From Ruminococcus sp. (GTDB lineage Bacteria; Bacillota; Clostridia; Oscillospirales; Ruminococcaceae), in contig DNLQ01000166.1 in assembly GCA_003488415.1 (NCBI GenBank), positions 1 to 8,640 on the forward strand: a stretch of 8,640 bases of DNA, written 5' to 3'. Below the pieces are notes generated by a model. It saw only the letters and a program-made list of their open reading frames with translations. It did not search any database and was not told the DNA's origin. Each line of letters begins with the position of its first letter. Position 1 is the stretch's first letter. Below, in pieces: positions 1 through 5,813 of this stretch. The position numbers were made by a program, and so were the translations under genes.

Positions 1-695
1 CCGAGGTGAAGCCTGCTCCGGCACTGTACAGCGAACCGGTCAGTCAGAAAAGCCACGGACCGGTCAGATTCCCTGATCCCCTGACAGAGCAGAAGCCTAA
101 AATGAATATGCCCGATTTTGAAATGGACCTTATCACTCTGAAACAGTATCACGGCAGCGAGGCGGATCTTGAGCTGCCCAAGAGCATAAGAAAGATCGGT
201 GCCGGCGCTTTCAAGGGAAATACAAATCTGCGTTCAGTCGTTATACCTTCAAGCGTTATGGATATAGCCAGATCTGCCTTTGAGGACTGCACAGAGCTTC
301 AGTCAGTCACTCTCCCGGCAAGCATCACCAAGATAGACTACAAGACATTCAACAACTGTATCAACCTTAAAAGCATCTCCATCCCCAACACGGTGGAAGA
401 GATAGCGTTCAGCTCAATGTGCTGCGGACTCCGTGAGATAACCATAGATAATCCCAAGACCAAGTGGGATGTGGGCAGCGCTGACTCGGATCCTGCTTTC
501 ATTGTAGACCGCAAGGGCGACGGCAACGGTGTAGCCACTATAATATTCCGTGGTACCGAATACAAGGCTGCCGACGTTTTCAGGTTCGGCTCTATGGCTG
601 CTTACTTCCGCTCACAGGGACTCTGCCCCAGATGCGGAGGTCAGTACAACCTGCTGAAAAAGTGCAAGGGATGCGGCTGGAAGAAGGAATACTGA
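1..695 (+). CDS. Leucine-rich repeat (BspA/LRR_5-type) protein with C-terminal zinc ribbon, 5'-partial
   Basis: The reading frame is open to the left edge. A GTG at 6 could serve as a start, but no ribosome site can be seen, and the paralogue next door has an extra N-terminal domain, so I treat the gene as cut by the window. Numbering from that GTG (229 residues), residues 1-40 are proline-rich and linker-like. Residues 45-150 hold three to four LRR_5 units with the typical pattern of LP/IP-x-S-(V/I)-x-x-I followed by AF-x-x-C/N-x-x-L. The C-terminus is a zinc ribbon with C207-x2-C210 and C220-x2-C223, rich in lysine. No signal peptide, anchor or membrane segment is visible in this part. LRR_5 repeats usually bind proteins; the partner is unknown. 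The next gene is 31 bp downstream, on the same strand and of the same architecture. Confidence 0.8.
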   Translation, partial: EVKPAPALYSEPVSQKSHGPVRFPDPLTEQKPKMNMPDFEMDLITLKQYHGSEADLELPKSIRKIGAGAFKGNTNLRSVVIPSSVMDIARSAFEDCTELQSVTLPASITKIDYKTFNNCINLKSISIPNTVEEIAFSSMCCGLREITIDNPKTKWDVGSADSDPAFIVDRKGDGNGVATIIFRGTEYKAADVFRFGSMAAYFRSQGLCPRCGGQYNLLKKCKGCGWKKEY

Positions 696-726
696 TAACA
701 TCTTGATATAGGAAAGAGGGGATAAT

Positions 727-1500
727 ATGCCTTTTGTAAAGGCAAAATGCACTCAGTGCGGCGAGATACTTACAATAGATGACGAGGTCGGCTCCTGGAA
801 ATGCAGGTACTGCGGATGCACGTTCAATACCGAGGACGCCGTGAACCGCTTCAACGGTTCTGCCGGCGAATTCATTATCCGGAACGGGGTGCTGCGTACC
901 TACAAGGGCAATGCCACTGAGGTCATGGTCCCGGAGACAGTTACAACTATCGGCGACCATGCCTTTGAAAACCACTCAGAGCTGAAATACGTCTTCCTGC
1001 CGGAAAGCGTGAACGCTATCGGGGACTACGCTTTCATGGGCTGTACCGGTCTCTCCCGTATAAACATACCACGGATCGGCTTTTCCGACAGCGGTACTAT
1101 CACCGGTCTTGCCGATTACATAGCCTCAAAGCTGAAAATATACTTCTGCATAGGCAAGGGAGCTTTCGGAGGCTGCACAGGTCTGAGCGCCGTTGAGATA
1201 AACGTCAGGGCTGAAAAGGACAAGGAAAGACATATCAACATCCACCCTTCCGCATTCTCCGGATGCACTAACCTTACCTCAGTTTCCATCGGACGAAGCG
1301 TTTCAAAACTCCTTGACGGAGTGTTCGACAGCTGTGATGACACTACGGTCTTTGAGTGGGAGTATCTCCACCTTTTCCCGAACTGCGCCCAGGTAGTGCG
1401 TGAAAGACTGAGAACTAACAGATGTATCTACTGCGGCGGCGGGATGGGCGGTATATTCGCCAAGAAGTGCAGGGACTGCAAAAAGCCGAGAATGTATTAA
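727..1500 (+). CDS. Leucine-rich repeat (LRR_5) protein with zinc ribbons at both ends
   Basis: The protein has 257 residues. ATG 727 follows a purine-rich GAAAGAGGGG site at about 712-721. The N-terminus is a zinc ribbon (C8-x2-C11, C26-x2-C29). LRR_5 units span about residues 50-215, with repeated G-x-x-AF and L-x-x-V-x-(I/L)-P signatures (VPETVTTIGDHAF, LPESVNAIGDYAF) and a longer insertion near 115-140. A second ribbon closes the protein (C233-x2-C236, C248-x2-C251) and matches the end of the preceding protein, including CGG and KKC around the cysteines. I see no signal peptide, so it is probably cytosolic, unlike the secreted BspA proteins in which these repeats are best known. It lies 31 bp after its paralogue and 18 bp before pyrK, so it is probably co-transcribed with both. 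Function is unknown; a protein- or nucleic-acid-binding adaptor is a guess. Confidence 0.85.
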   Translation: MPFVKAKCTQCGEILTIDDEVGSWKCRYCGCTFNTEDAVNRFNGSAGEFIIRNGVLRTYKGNATEVMVPETVTTIGDHAFENHSELKYVFLPESVNAIGDYAFMGCTGLSRINIPRIGFSDSGTITGLADYIASKLKIYFCIGKGAFGGCTGLSAVEINVRAEKDKERHINIHPSAFSGCTNLTSVSIGRSVSKLLDGVFDSCDDTTVFEWEYLHLFPNCAQVVRERLRTNRCIYCGGGMGGIFAKKCRDCKKPRMY

Positions 1501-1518
1501 TATCCGAAAGGAGTAACC

Positions 1519-2289
1519 ATGAAATATACACAGGGACAATTCATCATAACCGGTAAAGAAGCTATTGCACGCAATATCTACAGCTTTACCATATCATGTC
1601 CTGAGGTGGCTGATATCGCCTCTCCGGGACAGTTCGTCCACATAAGGGCGAAGGGATTCACCCTCCGCAGACCTATAAGTATTTGCGGTATCGACCGTGA
1701 AAGGGGTACTCTCCGCATTGTCTTCGAGATAAGAGGTCAGGGTACGGAGGAGATAGCTAAGCTGAATCCCGGAGAGCTGATAGATATGCTCGCTCCCTTA
1801 GGTCACGGCTTCACTGTTGATAACAGCTTCGGCAAAGTGATCCTTATCGGCGGCGGTATCGGTACTCCCCCCATGCTCCCGCTTGCACAGTTCTACGGCA
1901 GCAGAGCAACAGCGATCTCAGGATTCCGCAGCGCTTCAGCAGTGATACTCCAGGATGACTTCCGTTCAGCCGGAGCTGAAACCATACTCTGCACAGACGA
2001 CGGTACAGCAGGTATCCACGGATTCGTTACAGCTCCTTTTGCGGAGCTTGCTGAAAAAGGCGGCATAGATGCTGTCTTTGCCTGCGGTCCCATGCCGATG
2101 CTGAAGGGCATTGCAGGTATATGCGCCGACAAGGGTATATACTGTGAGATCTCACTGGAGGAAAGAATGGCGTGCGGTATCGGAGCCTGTCTCGGCTGTG
2201 CCTGCCGCACTAAGAGAAACGACGAGGAATACTTCGCCCATGTCTGCAAGGACGGTCCGGTATTCCGTGCAGAGGAGGTGCTCTGGTAA
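1519..2289 (+). CDS. pyrK: Dihydroorotate dehydrogenase B, electron transfer subunit
   Basis: PyrK passes electrons from dihydroorotate oxidation on PyrD through FAD and a [2Fe-2S] cluster to NAD+, in the fourth step of UMP synthesis, in the cytoplasm as a PyrD2-PyrK2 complex. The 256 residues match the family length. Visible features in order: an N-terminal FAD-binding barrel with RRPISIC at 50-56; the glycine-rich nucleotide-binding loop IGGGIGTPP at 110-118; the CGPMPM turn at 189-194; and cluster cysteines C219, C224, C227 and C243 in the pattern CGxGxCxGCxC...VCxDGPVF. ATG 1519 has an AAAGGAG site about 6 bases upstream. The stop TAA shares its last base with the ATG of pyrD. No PyrR-type attenuator fits in the 18 bp upstream, so control must lie upstream of the LRR genes or inside them. 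Confidence 0.96.
   Translation: MKYTQGQFIITGKEAIARNIYSFTISCPEVADIASPGQFVHIRAKGFTLRRPISICGIDRERGTLRIVFEIRGQGTEEIAKLNPGELIDMLAPLGHGFTVDNSFGKVILIGGGIGTPPMLPLAQFYGSRATAISGFRSASAVILQDDFRSAGAETILCTDDGTAGIHGFVTAPFAELAEKGGIDAVFACGPMPMLKGIAGICADKGIYCEISLEERMACGIGACLGCACRTKRNDEEYFAHVCKDGPVFRAEEVLW
2271..2280 (+). promoter_or_regulatory. Strong ribosome binding site of pyrD inside pyrK
   Basis: AGAGGAGGTG lies within the last codons of pyrK, 8 bases before the pyrD ATG at 2289. With the TAATG stop/start overlap it points to translational coupling, which would help equal amounts of the two subunits to be made. Confidence 0.8.
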
Positions 2290-3200
2290 TGGCTGATCTG
2301 TCAGTAAAAATATGCGGCGTTGACTTCAAGAACCCGATAATACCTGCTTCCGGAGTTTTCGGCTACGGCAGAGAATACGAAGAACTCTTTCCCCTTGATA
2401 AGCTGGGCGGCATCGCCACAAAGGGTACTACCCTGAAGCTCAGGACAGGCAATATCGCACCACGTATCGCTGAGACTCCGGGAGGTATGCTCAATTCCGT
2501 GGGACTCCAGAATCCCGGCATCGACCACTTCATAAGCACCGAGCTCCCCTACCTTCTCACAAAGAACGTGACTATCCTCGCTAATATCGCAGGCTCTACT
2601 CCAGAGGAATGTGCTGAGGTTGCTGCAAAGCTGGAGGGTACGGATGTCCATATGATAGAGCTCAACATCTCATGTCCGAACGTCAGGCAGGGCGGCGCCG
2701 CCTTCGGCACTGACTGCGGCATGGCTGCGGAGGTCACAAGGCAGGTGCGTGCGGCTACGACAAAGCCCCTCGTAGTGAAGCTCTCTCCCAATGTCACAAG
2801 TATCACAGACATCGCCAGGGCTGTTGAGGCTGCGGGTGCTGATGCGGTATCCCTGATAAATACCCTGCTGGGTATGCGTATAGATATCAATACACGCCGT
2901 CCCGTGCTCCATAACAACGTGGGCGGACTCAGCGGCCCCGCTGTATTCCCTGTTGCTGTACGCATGGTATGGCAGGTCGCCAATGCCGTGAAGATACCTG
3001 TTATCGGTATGGGAGGTGTCTCCTCCGGCAGAGATGCGATCGAGCTTATGATGGCAGGAGCTTCCGCTGTTCAGGTGGGTGCTGCTATTTTCACCGATCC
3101 CTTCGCCGCAGTTCGTATCGTTGAGGAAATGAACGAGTTCCTTGACAGCAAGGGTATCGCTGACGTCAGTGACATCATAGGTACAGTCAAGCCCTGGTAA
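2289..3200 (+). CDS. pyrD: Dihydroorotate dehydrogenase B (class 1B), catalytic FMN subunit
   Basis: This enzyme oxidises (S)-dihydroorotate to orotate on FMN, with PyrK handing electrons to NAD+. The 303 residues form a standard TIM-barrel dehydrogenase. Visible signatures: PASGVFGYG at 19-27; ATKGTT with K45 near the flavin; the LNSVGLQNPG substrate loop at 68-77; NISCPN at 126-131, where C129 is the catalytic base (class 1B enzymes use Cys, class 2 use Ser); VVKLSPN with K164; and GMGGVSSGRDAIE for the FMN phosphate, followed by GASAVQVGAA. The NISC cysteine and the adjacent pyrK both identify the NAD-linked B form. The start overlaps the pyrK stop by one base, and ruvX follows after 31 bp. 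Confidence 0.97.
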   Translation: MADLSVKICGVDFKNPIIPASGVFGYGREYEELFPLDKLGGIATKGTTLKLRTGNIAPRIAETPGGMLNSVGLQNPGIDHFISTELPYLLTKNVTILANIAGSTPEECAEVAAKLEGTDVHMIELNISCPNVRQGGAAFGTDCGMAAEVTRQVRAATTKPLVVKLSPNVTSITDIARAVEAAGADAVSLINTLLGMRIDINTRRPVLHNNVGGLSGPAVFPVAVRMVWQVANAVKIPVIGMGGVSSGRDAIELMMAGASAVQVGAAIFTDPFAAVRIVEEMNEFLDSKGIADVSDIIGTVKPW

Positions 3201-3231
3201 TATCTCCGGGATCAAGTAAAGGCGTGATAGT

Positions 3232-3657
3232 ATGATAATTATGTCCGTTGACTTCGGTGACGCAAGGACAGGTATCGCCGTTTGCGGAAAAAGTGAGCTT
3301 ATGGCTTCACCTGTATGCGTCATTTCCGAAAAGGACTTCGATAAATGTATAGAAAAAACAGCCGCCCTTGCCAAAGAGCAGAGGGCGGAAGAGATCGTTG
3401 TGGGCTTTCCAAAGAATATGAACGGCACTGTGGGTGAGCGTGCAGAAAAATGCACGCTCTTTGCTGAAAAACTGGGCGAGCTTACAGGTATTCCGGTCAG
3501 GCTCTGGGATGAGCGTAATACCACAGTCTCCGCACACAACTACCTTAACACCACCAACACCCGGGGCAGGAAGCGCAAGGCTGTCGTTGATGCAGTTGCG
3601 GCAGTCATAATACTGGAAAGCTATCTGGGATACCGCAGGAACTCCGGCGCTATCTGA
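3232..3657 (+). CDS. ruvX: Putative pre-16S rRNA nuclease / Holliday junction resolvase-like (YqgF/RuvX)
   Basis: The YqgF/RuvX family has an RNase H-like fold; members mature the 5' end of 16S rRNA or act as resolvases. The protein has 141 residues, normal for the family. The first catalytic aspartate is D7 in SVDFGDARTGIAV (the DxGxxRxGxA motif). The central VVGFPKNMNGT at 56-66 is the family VGLPxxMdGt signature. DERNTT at 93-98 and D120 in VDAVAAVIILE complete the acidic site. ATG 3232 is preferred over the in-frame ATG at 3241 because AAAGG at 3218-3222 sits 9 bases upstream of it. It is probably the last gene of the run from the LRR genes. No terminator follows; instead its stop region overlaps the end of a leftward gene by 8 bp. 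Confidence 0.93.
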   Translation: MIIMSVDFGDARTGIAVCGKSELMASPVCVISEKDFDKCIEKTAALAKEQRAEEIVVGFPKNMNGTVGERAEKCTLFAEKLGELTGIPVRLWDERNTTVSAHNYLNTTNTRGRKRKAVVDAVAAVIILESYLGYRRNSGAI

Positions 3658-3823
3658 ATACAGCAGAAAGGTCGCTGAGAAGATCCTCGGCTGCCTTTAT
3701 GGTTTTCCCGGCATTTCTCTTTATACTGTTCTTTTTGAGCGGCCCGGCAGAGGAAAGCGCTGAAAAGGCTATCCCTGCGGCAGCTCCGGCTGCTGCGCCC
3801 TTAACAAGTGACATAATATCCAT
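3650..3823 (-). CDS. Small glycine/alanine-rich protein (YtxH-like), 57 residues, antisense to the end of ruvX
   Basis: The leftward frame runs from ATG at 3823-3821 to TAG at 3652-3650. It starts MDIMSLVKGAAAGAAAGIAF and ends in DLLSDLSAVFR. CGGAG (forward 3832-3836) lies 8 bases before the ATG, a good ribosome site. Residues 7-24 form an Ala/Gly-rich hydrophobic stretch with small-residue spacing like a glycine zipper. Residues 29-42 are basic (LKKNSIKRNAGKTIK), and the rest looks like an amphipathic helix. This layout resembles YtxH-like or other small envelope-associated proteins of Firmicutes; I do not recognise a named family. Its stop overlaps the ruvX stop by 8 bp, tail to tail. The best competing frame, forward 3699-3914, has no ribosome site and no protein-like pattern. 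Function unknown; the coding call rests on the ribosome site and composition. Confidence 0.7.
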   Translation of the reverse strand: MDIMSLVKGAAAGAAAGIAFSALSSAGPLKKNSIKRNAGKTIKAAEDLLSDLSAVFR

Positions 3824-3982
3824 ATCAGTTACTCCGATAATTTATTATCCGCCGGTGCGGACAGTATTATTATCTGTATATCTGCAAGGATTATTCCATG
3901 TGCCGACAGGCTGAAGAAATGCCGTTTTCTCCCTTCCCTGACCGGAAGTGAGATACATTATATTACATCACAAAGGAGAACT
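3824..3982. other. Divergent intergenic region between the small leftward gene and trmL
   Basis: These 159 bases separate two diverging starts and must hold any promoters for both. An AT-rich stretch ACATTATATTACAT (3955-3968) could supply a -10 for trmL, but I find no convincing -35 at normal spacing. On the other strand TTGCAG (forward 3886-3891) is followed by AT-rich sequence with no well-spaced -10. The trmL ribosome site AAAGGAG is at 3972-3978. No hairpin terminator is visible. Confidence 0.4.
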
Positions 3983-4480
3983 ATGTATAATCTCAACATC
4001 GTACTTGTAGAACCGCAGATACCGCAGAATACCGGGAACATCTCCCGTACCTGCGCTGTGACCGGTGCAAGACTGCATCTTGTGAAGCCACTGGGCTTTG
4101 AGGTAAGCGACAGATACCTGAAACGTGCAGGACTGGACTACTGGGACAAGCTGGATATTACCTACTACGACGGACTTGACGATCTCTTCAGCCGCAATCC
4201 CGGCGGCTGCTTCTACTACTTCACCACCAAGGCACAGAATGTACACAGCGACATCGCCTATCCGGATAACTGCTTTCTGGTCTTCGGCAGAGAGGATGCC
4301 GGACTCCCGGAAGACCTTCTCTATGCCAACAGGGAGCACTGCGTCAGGATACCTATGCGTCCGGAGCTGAGAAGTCTGAATCTTTCCAATTCCGCAGCTA
4401 TCGGAGTATACGAGGTGCTGCGCCAGTGGGACTACCCTGAACTTGCCACAGAGGGCAGGCTCAGGAACTACACATGGTAA
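3983..4480 (+). CDS. trmL: tRNA (cytidine/uridine(34)-2'-O)-methyltransferase, SPOUT family
   Basis: TrmL (YibK/CspR) methylates the 2'-O of the wobble nucleotide of certain leucine tRNAs using S-adenosylmethionine, as a knotted SPOUT dimer. The 165 residues match the short single-domain form. Visible motifs: PQIPQNTGNISRTC at 11-24 (family motif 1), VFGREDAGLPEDLL at 100-113 (motif 2, knot loop; many homologues read FGxEtrGLP), and IPMRPELRSLNLSNSAAIGVYE at 123-144 (motif 3, cofactor-binding loop, ending in YEVLRQ). AAAGGAG at 3972-3978 is 4 bases from the ATG, slightly close but usable. It is divergent from the small leftward gene and followed after 76 bp by a degV gene on the same strand. 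Confidence 0.95.
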   Translation: MYNLNIVLVEPQIPQNTGNISRTCAVTGARLHLVKPLGFEVSDRYLKRAGLDYWDKLDITYYDGLDDLFSRNPGGCFYYFTTKAQNVHSDIAYPDNCFLVFGREDAGLPEDLLYANREHCVRIPMRPELRSLNLSNSAAIGVYEVLRQWDYPELATEGRLRNYTW

Positions 4481-4497
4481 AAATACCTTTCATTTAT

Positions 4498-4518
4498 CGT
4501 CAGACCAGCCGTCTGACG
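4498..4518 (+). repeat. Perfect inverted repeat in the degV leader
   Basis: CGTCAGAC (4498-4505) and GTCTGACG (4511-4518) form an 8-bp perfect stem with loop CAGCC. No T-run follows, so it is not a standard intrinsic terminator for trmL. CAGACC (4501-4506) can also pair with GGTCTG (4531-4536), just upstream of the degV ribosome site at 4543-4549, so two alternative folds are possible. It could be an operator, an RNA stability element or a leader switch. Confidence 0.5.
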
Positions 4519-4556
4519 GATATCAGATAAGGTCTGTATAACAAGGAGGAAACATT

Positions 4557-5432
4557 ATGTCAAAGATAGCGATACTTACCGACAGCTGCTGCGATCTCCC
4601 CAGGGAGACTGTCGAGGAGCTGGGTATCAAGGTGCTGCCGTTTGAGATCTCTCTGGGCGGAGAGACCTTCTTTGAGTGCTTCGATAAGACTACTCAGGAG
4701 TTTTATGAACTTATGGAGAAGAATCCCAACGAGATCCCCAAGCACTCACAGATAAGTCCCCTGCGCTTCATCGAGGCTTACAAGGAGCTCTATGAAAGCG
4801 GTGTTACCGACATCATAAGCGTATCCATCAACTCCCAGGGCTCCGGCACCTACAATAACTCTATAATCGCCAGGGAGGACTTCTTTGAGGCTAATCCCGA
4901 AGCTAAGGACAAGCTGCGCATTTTCAACCTTGACTCAAAATGCTATACCATTTTCTACGGCTACCCAATAACGGAGGCAGTAAAGAAGATACGCCGGGGA
5001 GCTTCCGCAGAGGAAATAGTTGCCTATCTTGAGGACTGGTTCAATGTGTGCGGTATCTACGCTGTGCCCTACAATCTTAAATACGCAAAGAAGTCCGGAC
5101 GCATTTCCGCTGCCGCAGCCTTCGCCGGAGAGCTTTTAGGACTCAAACCCATCATTCTCTTCGCCGACGGTACTACCACTACAGTGGATAAGATAAGGGG
5201 CGAGAAGAACATTGTCCCCAAGCTGGTGGAGATAGCGGAGAAGAACATGACTCCTCAGTCACCATACATCATCGTCCACGGCAGGGACAACACTCTCGGC
5301 AAGGAGGTCGAGAAGGAGCTTGCCAAGCGTACCGGCAGAAAGGCTGAGATGTACTCTAACATCGGCGGAGTCGTATCCTCAAATATCGGACCTGACATCG
5401 TTGCTGTACTGATAAGAAGAAAAAACAAGTAA
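4557..5432 (+). CDS. DegV family protein (FakB-like fatty-acid-binding protein)
   Basis: DegV/FakB proteins carry a fatty acid to the kinase FakA, which makes acyl-phosphate for phospholipid synthesis. The 291 residues fit the two-domain fold. Visible features: TDSCCDLP at 8-15, a LGGETFFE strand near 33-40, HSQISP at 63-68 (where many members have TSQPSP), SGTYNNS at 96-102 (the ligand serine region), a KKSGRIS turn, and LLGLKPII in the second domain. AAGGAGG at 4543-4549, 7 bases from ATG 4557, fixes the start. The C-terminal segment reads VSSNIGPD where canonical members have a GxHxGPG motif, so N276 stands at the position of the usual His. This could be a specialised DegV paralogue. No fakA is in the window. 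A strong terminator follows. Confidence 0.92.
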   Translation: MSKIAILTDSCCDLPRETVEELGIKVLPFEISLGGETFFECFDKTTQEFYELMEKNPNEIPKHSQISPLRFIEAYKELYESGVTDIISVSINSQGSGTYNNSIIAREDFFEANPEAKDKLRIFNLDSKCYTIFYGYPITEAVKKIRRGASAEEIVAYLEDWFNVCGIYAVPYNLKYAKKSGRISAAAAFAGELLGLKPIILFADGTTTTVDKIRGEKNIVPKLVEIAEKNMTPQSPYIIVHGRDNTLGKEVEKELAKRTGRKAEMYSNIGGVVSSNIGPDIVAVLIRRKNK

Positions 5433-5440
5433 TAAGACAA

Positions 5441-5471
5441 AGGGACTGCCGGAGCAGTCCCTCGTTTTTTT
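5441..5471 (+). terminator. Intrinsic terminator of degV, probably bidirectional
   Basis: AGGGACTGC (5441-5449) and GCAGTCCCT (5454-5462) form a perfect 9-bp GC-rich stem with a CGGA tetraloop, followed by seven T at 5465-5471. On the other strand the same stem is followed by TTGTCTTATT, a weaker U-rich tail, so it may also end the convergent spore protein gene, whose stop is 7 bases away. Confidence 0.93.
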
Positions 5472-5477
5472 GCTCGC

Positions 5478-5690
5478 TTACTGCATCTTGTAAGCGTTTA
5501 TCATCTTCTGCACCATACGGCCGCCGATAGAACCGGCTTCTCTTGAAGTGAGGTCGCCGTTATAGCCCTGCTTGAGGTCTACGCCAAGCTCACTTGCAGA
5601 CTCCATCTTGAATCTGTCAAGAGCCTCTCTGCCCTTCTGTGTCATAGGTCCGTTGTTTGAAGAACTTCCGTTTGAATTACCGTTACTCAT
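5478..5690 (-). CDS. Small acid-soluble spore protein, alpha/beta type
   Basis: Alpha/beta SASPs coat forespore DNA, drive it towards an A-like form and protect it from UV and heat; the protease GPR degrades them at germination. The 70-residue protein has a short Asn/Ser/Gly-rich start (2-14). The conserved body follows: SASELGV at 31-37, which corresponds to the family's GPR site with cleavage expected after E34, then GYNGDLTSREAGSIGG at 42-57 and MVQKMI at 59-64. AAAGGAG (forward 5700-5706) lies 9 bases before the ATG. It appears to be transcribed alone, between the terminator of the upstream leftward operon and the shared terminator. It implies that the host can sporulate or descends from spore formers. 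Confidence 0.95.
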   Translation of the reverse strand: MSNGNSNGSSSNNGPMTQKGREALDRFKMESASELGVDLKQGYNGDLTSREAGSIGGRMVQKMINAYKMQ

Positions 5691-5736
5691 TATCGTTATC
5701 TCCTTTATGGGATTTGTTTTTTTGATGCCGTGTTAG

Positions 5737-5743
5737 TATTATG
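5737..5743 (-). promoter_or_regulatory. Possible forespore (sigma-G/F-like) -10 element for the SASP gene
   Basis: Read leftward the bases are CATAATA, which fits the CATnnTA -10 pattern of forespore sigma-G/F promoters and lies 47 bases before the ATG, a sensible leader length. The sequence 18 bases further upstream (TGTTAT) matches the sigma-G -35 poorly, so the call rests on the -10 and on the gene's identity. Confidence 0.35.
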
Positions 5744-5769
5744 CCGTGAAAGAATAAAATAATAACAGG

Positions 5770-5813
5770 AAAAAAATGAAAAACAGGTCAGAAGCATAGC
5801 CTTCCTGACCTGT
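5770..5813 (-). terminator. Intrinsic terminator of the M15-like gene/carboxypeptidase operon
   Basis: Leftward, ACAGGTCAG and CTGACCTGT (forward 5805-5813 and 5783-5791) form a 9-bp stem, extended by AAG/CTT with one bulged base. It is followed by TTTT, CA and seven more T (forward 5770-5782). The stem begins on the last base of the stop codon, so termination is immediate. Confidence 0.9.

Noticed and set aside
2670..3539. Leftward 289-residue frame across pyrD and ruvX
   Set aside because: It spans two recognisable forward genes and their gap; its translation shows no domain and is explained by codon bias on the other strand.
3661..3700. Hairpin GCTGAG/CTCGGC as a ruvX terminator
   Set aside because: The stem is only 6 bp with a wobble pair, there is no T-run, and it lies inside the small leftward coding sequence.
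3699..3914. Forward 71-residue frame with a hydrophobic start
   Set aside because: It has no ribosome site, no protein-like pattern after residue 40, and lies opposite the better-supported small leftward gene.
5737..5767. Complete sigma-G promoter with a -35 at 5762-5767
   Set aside because: TGTTAT matches the sigma-G -35 consensus at only two positions, so only the -10 is reported and with low confidence.
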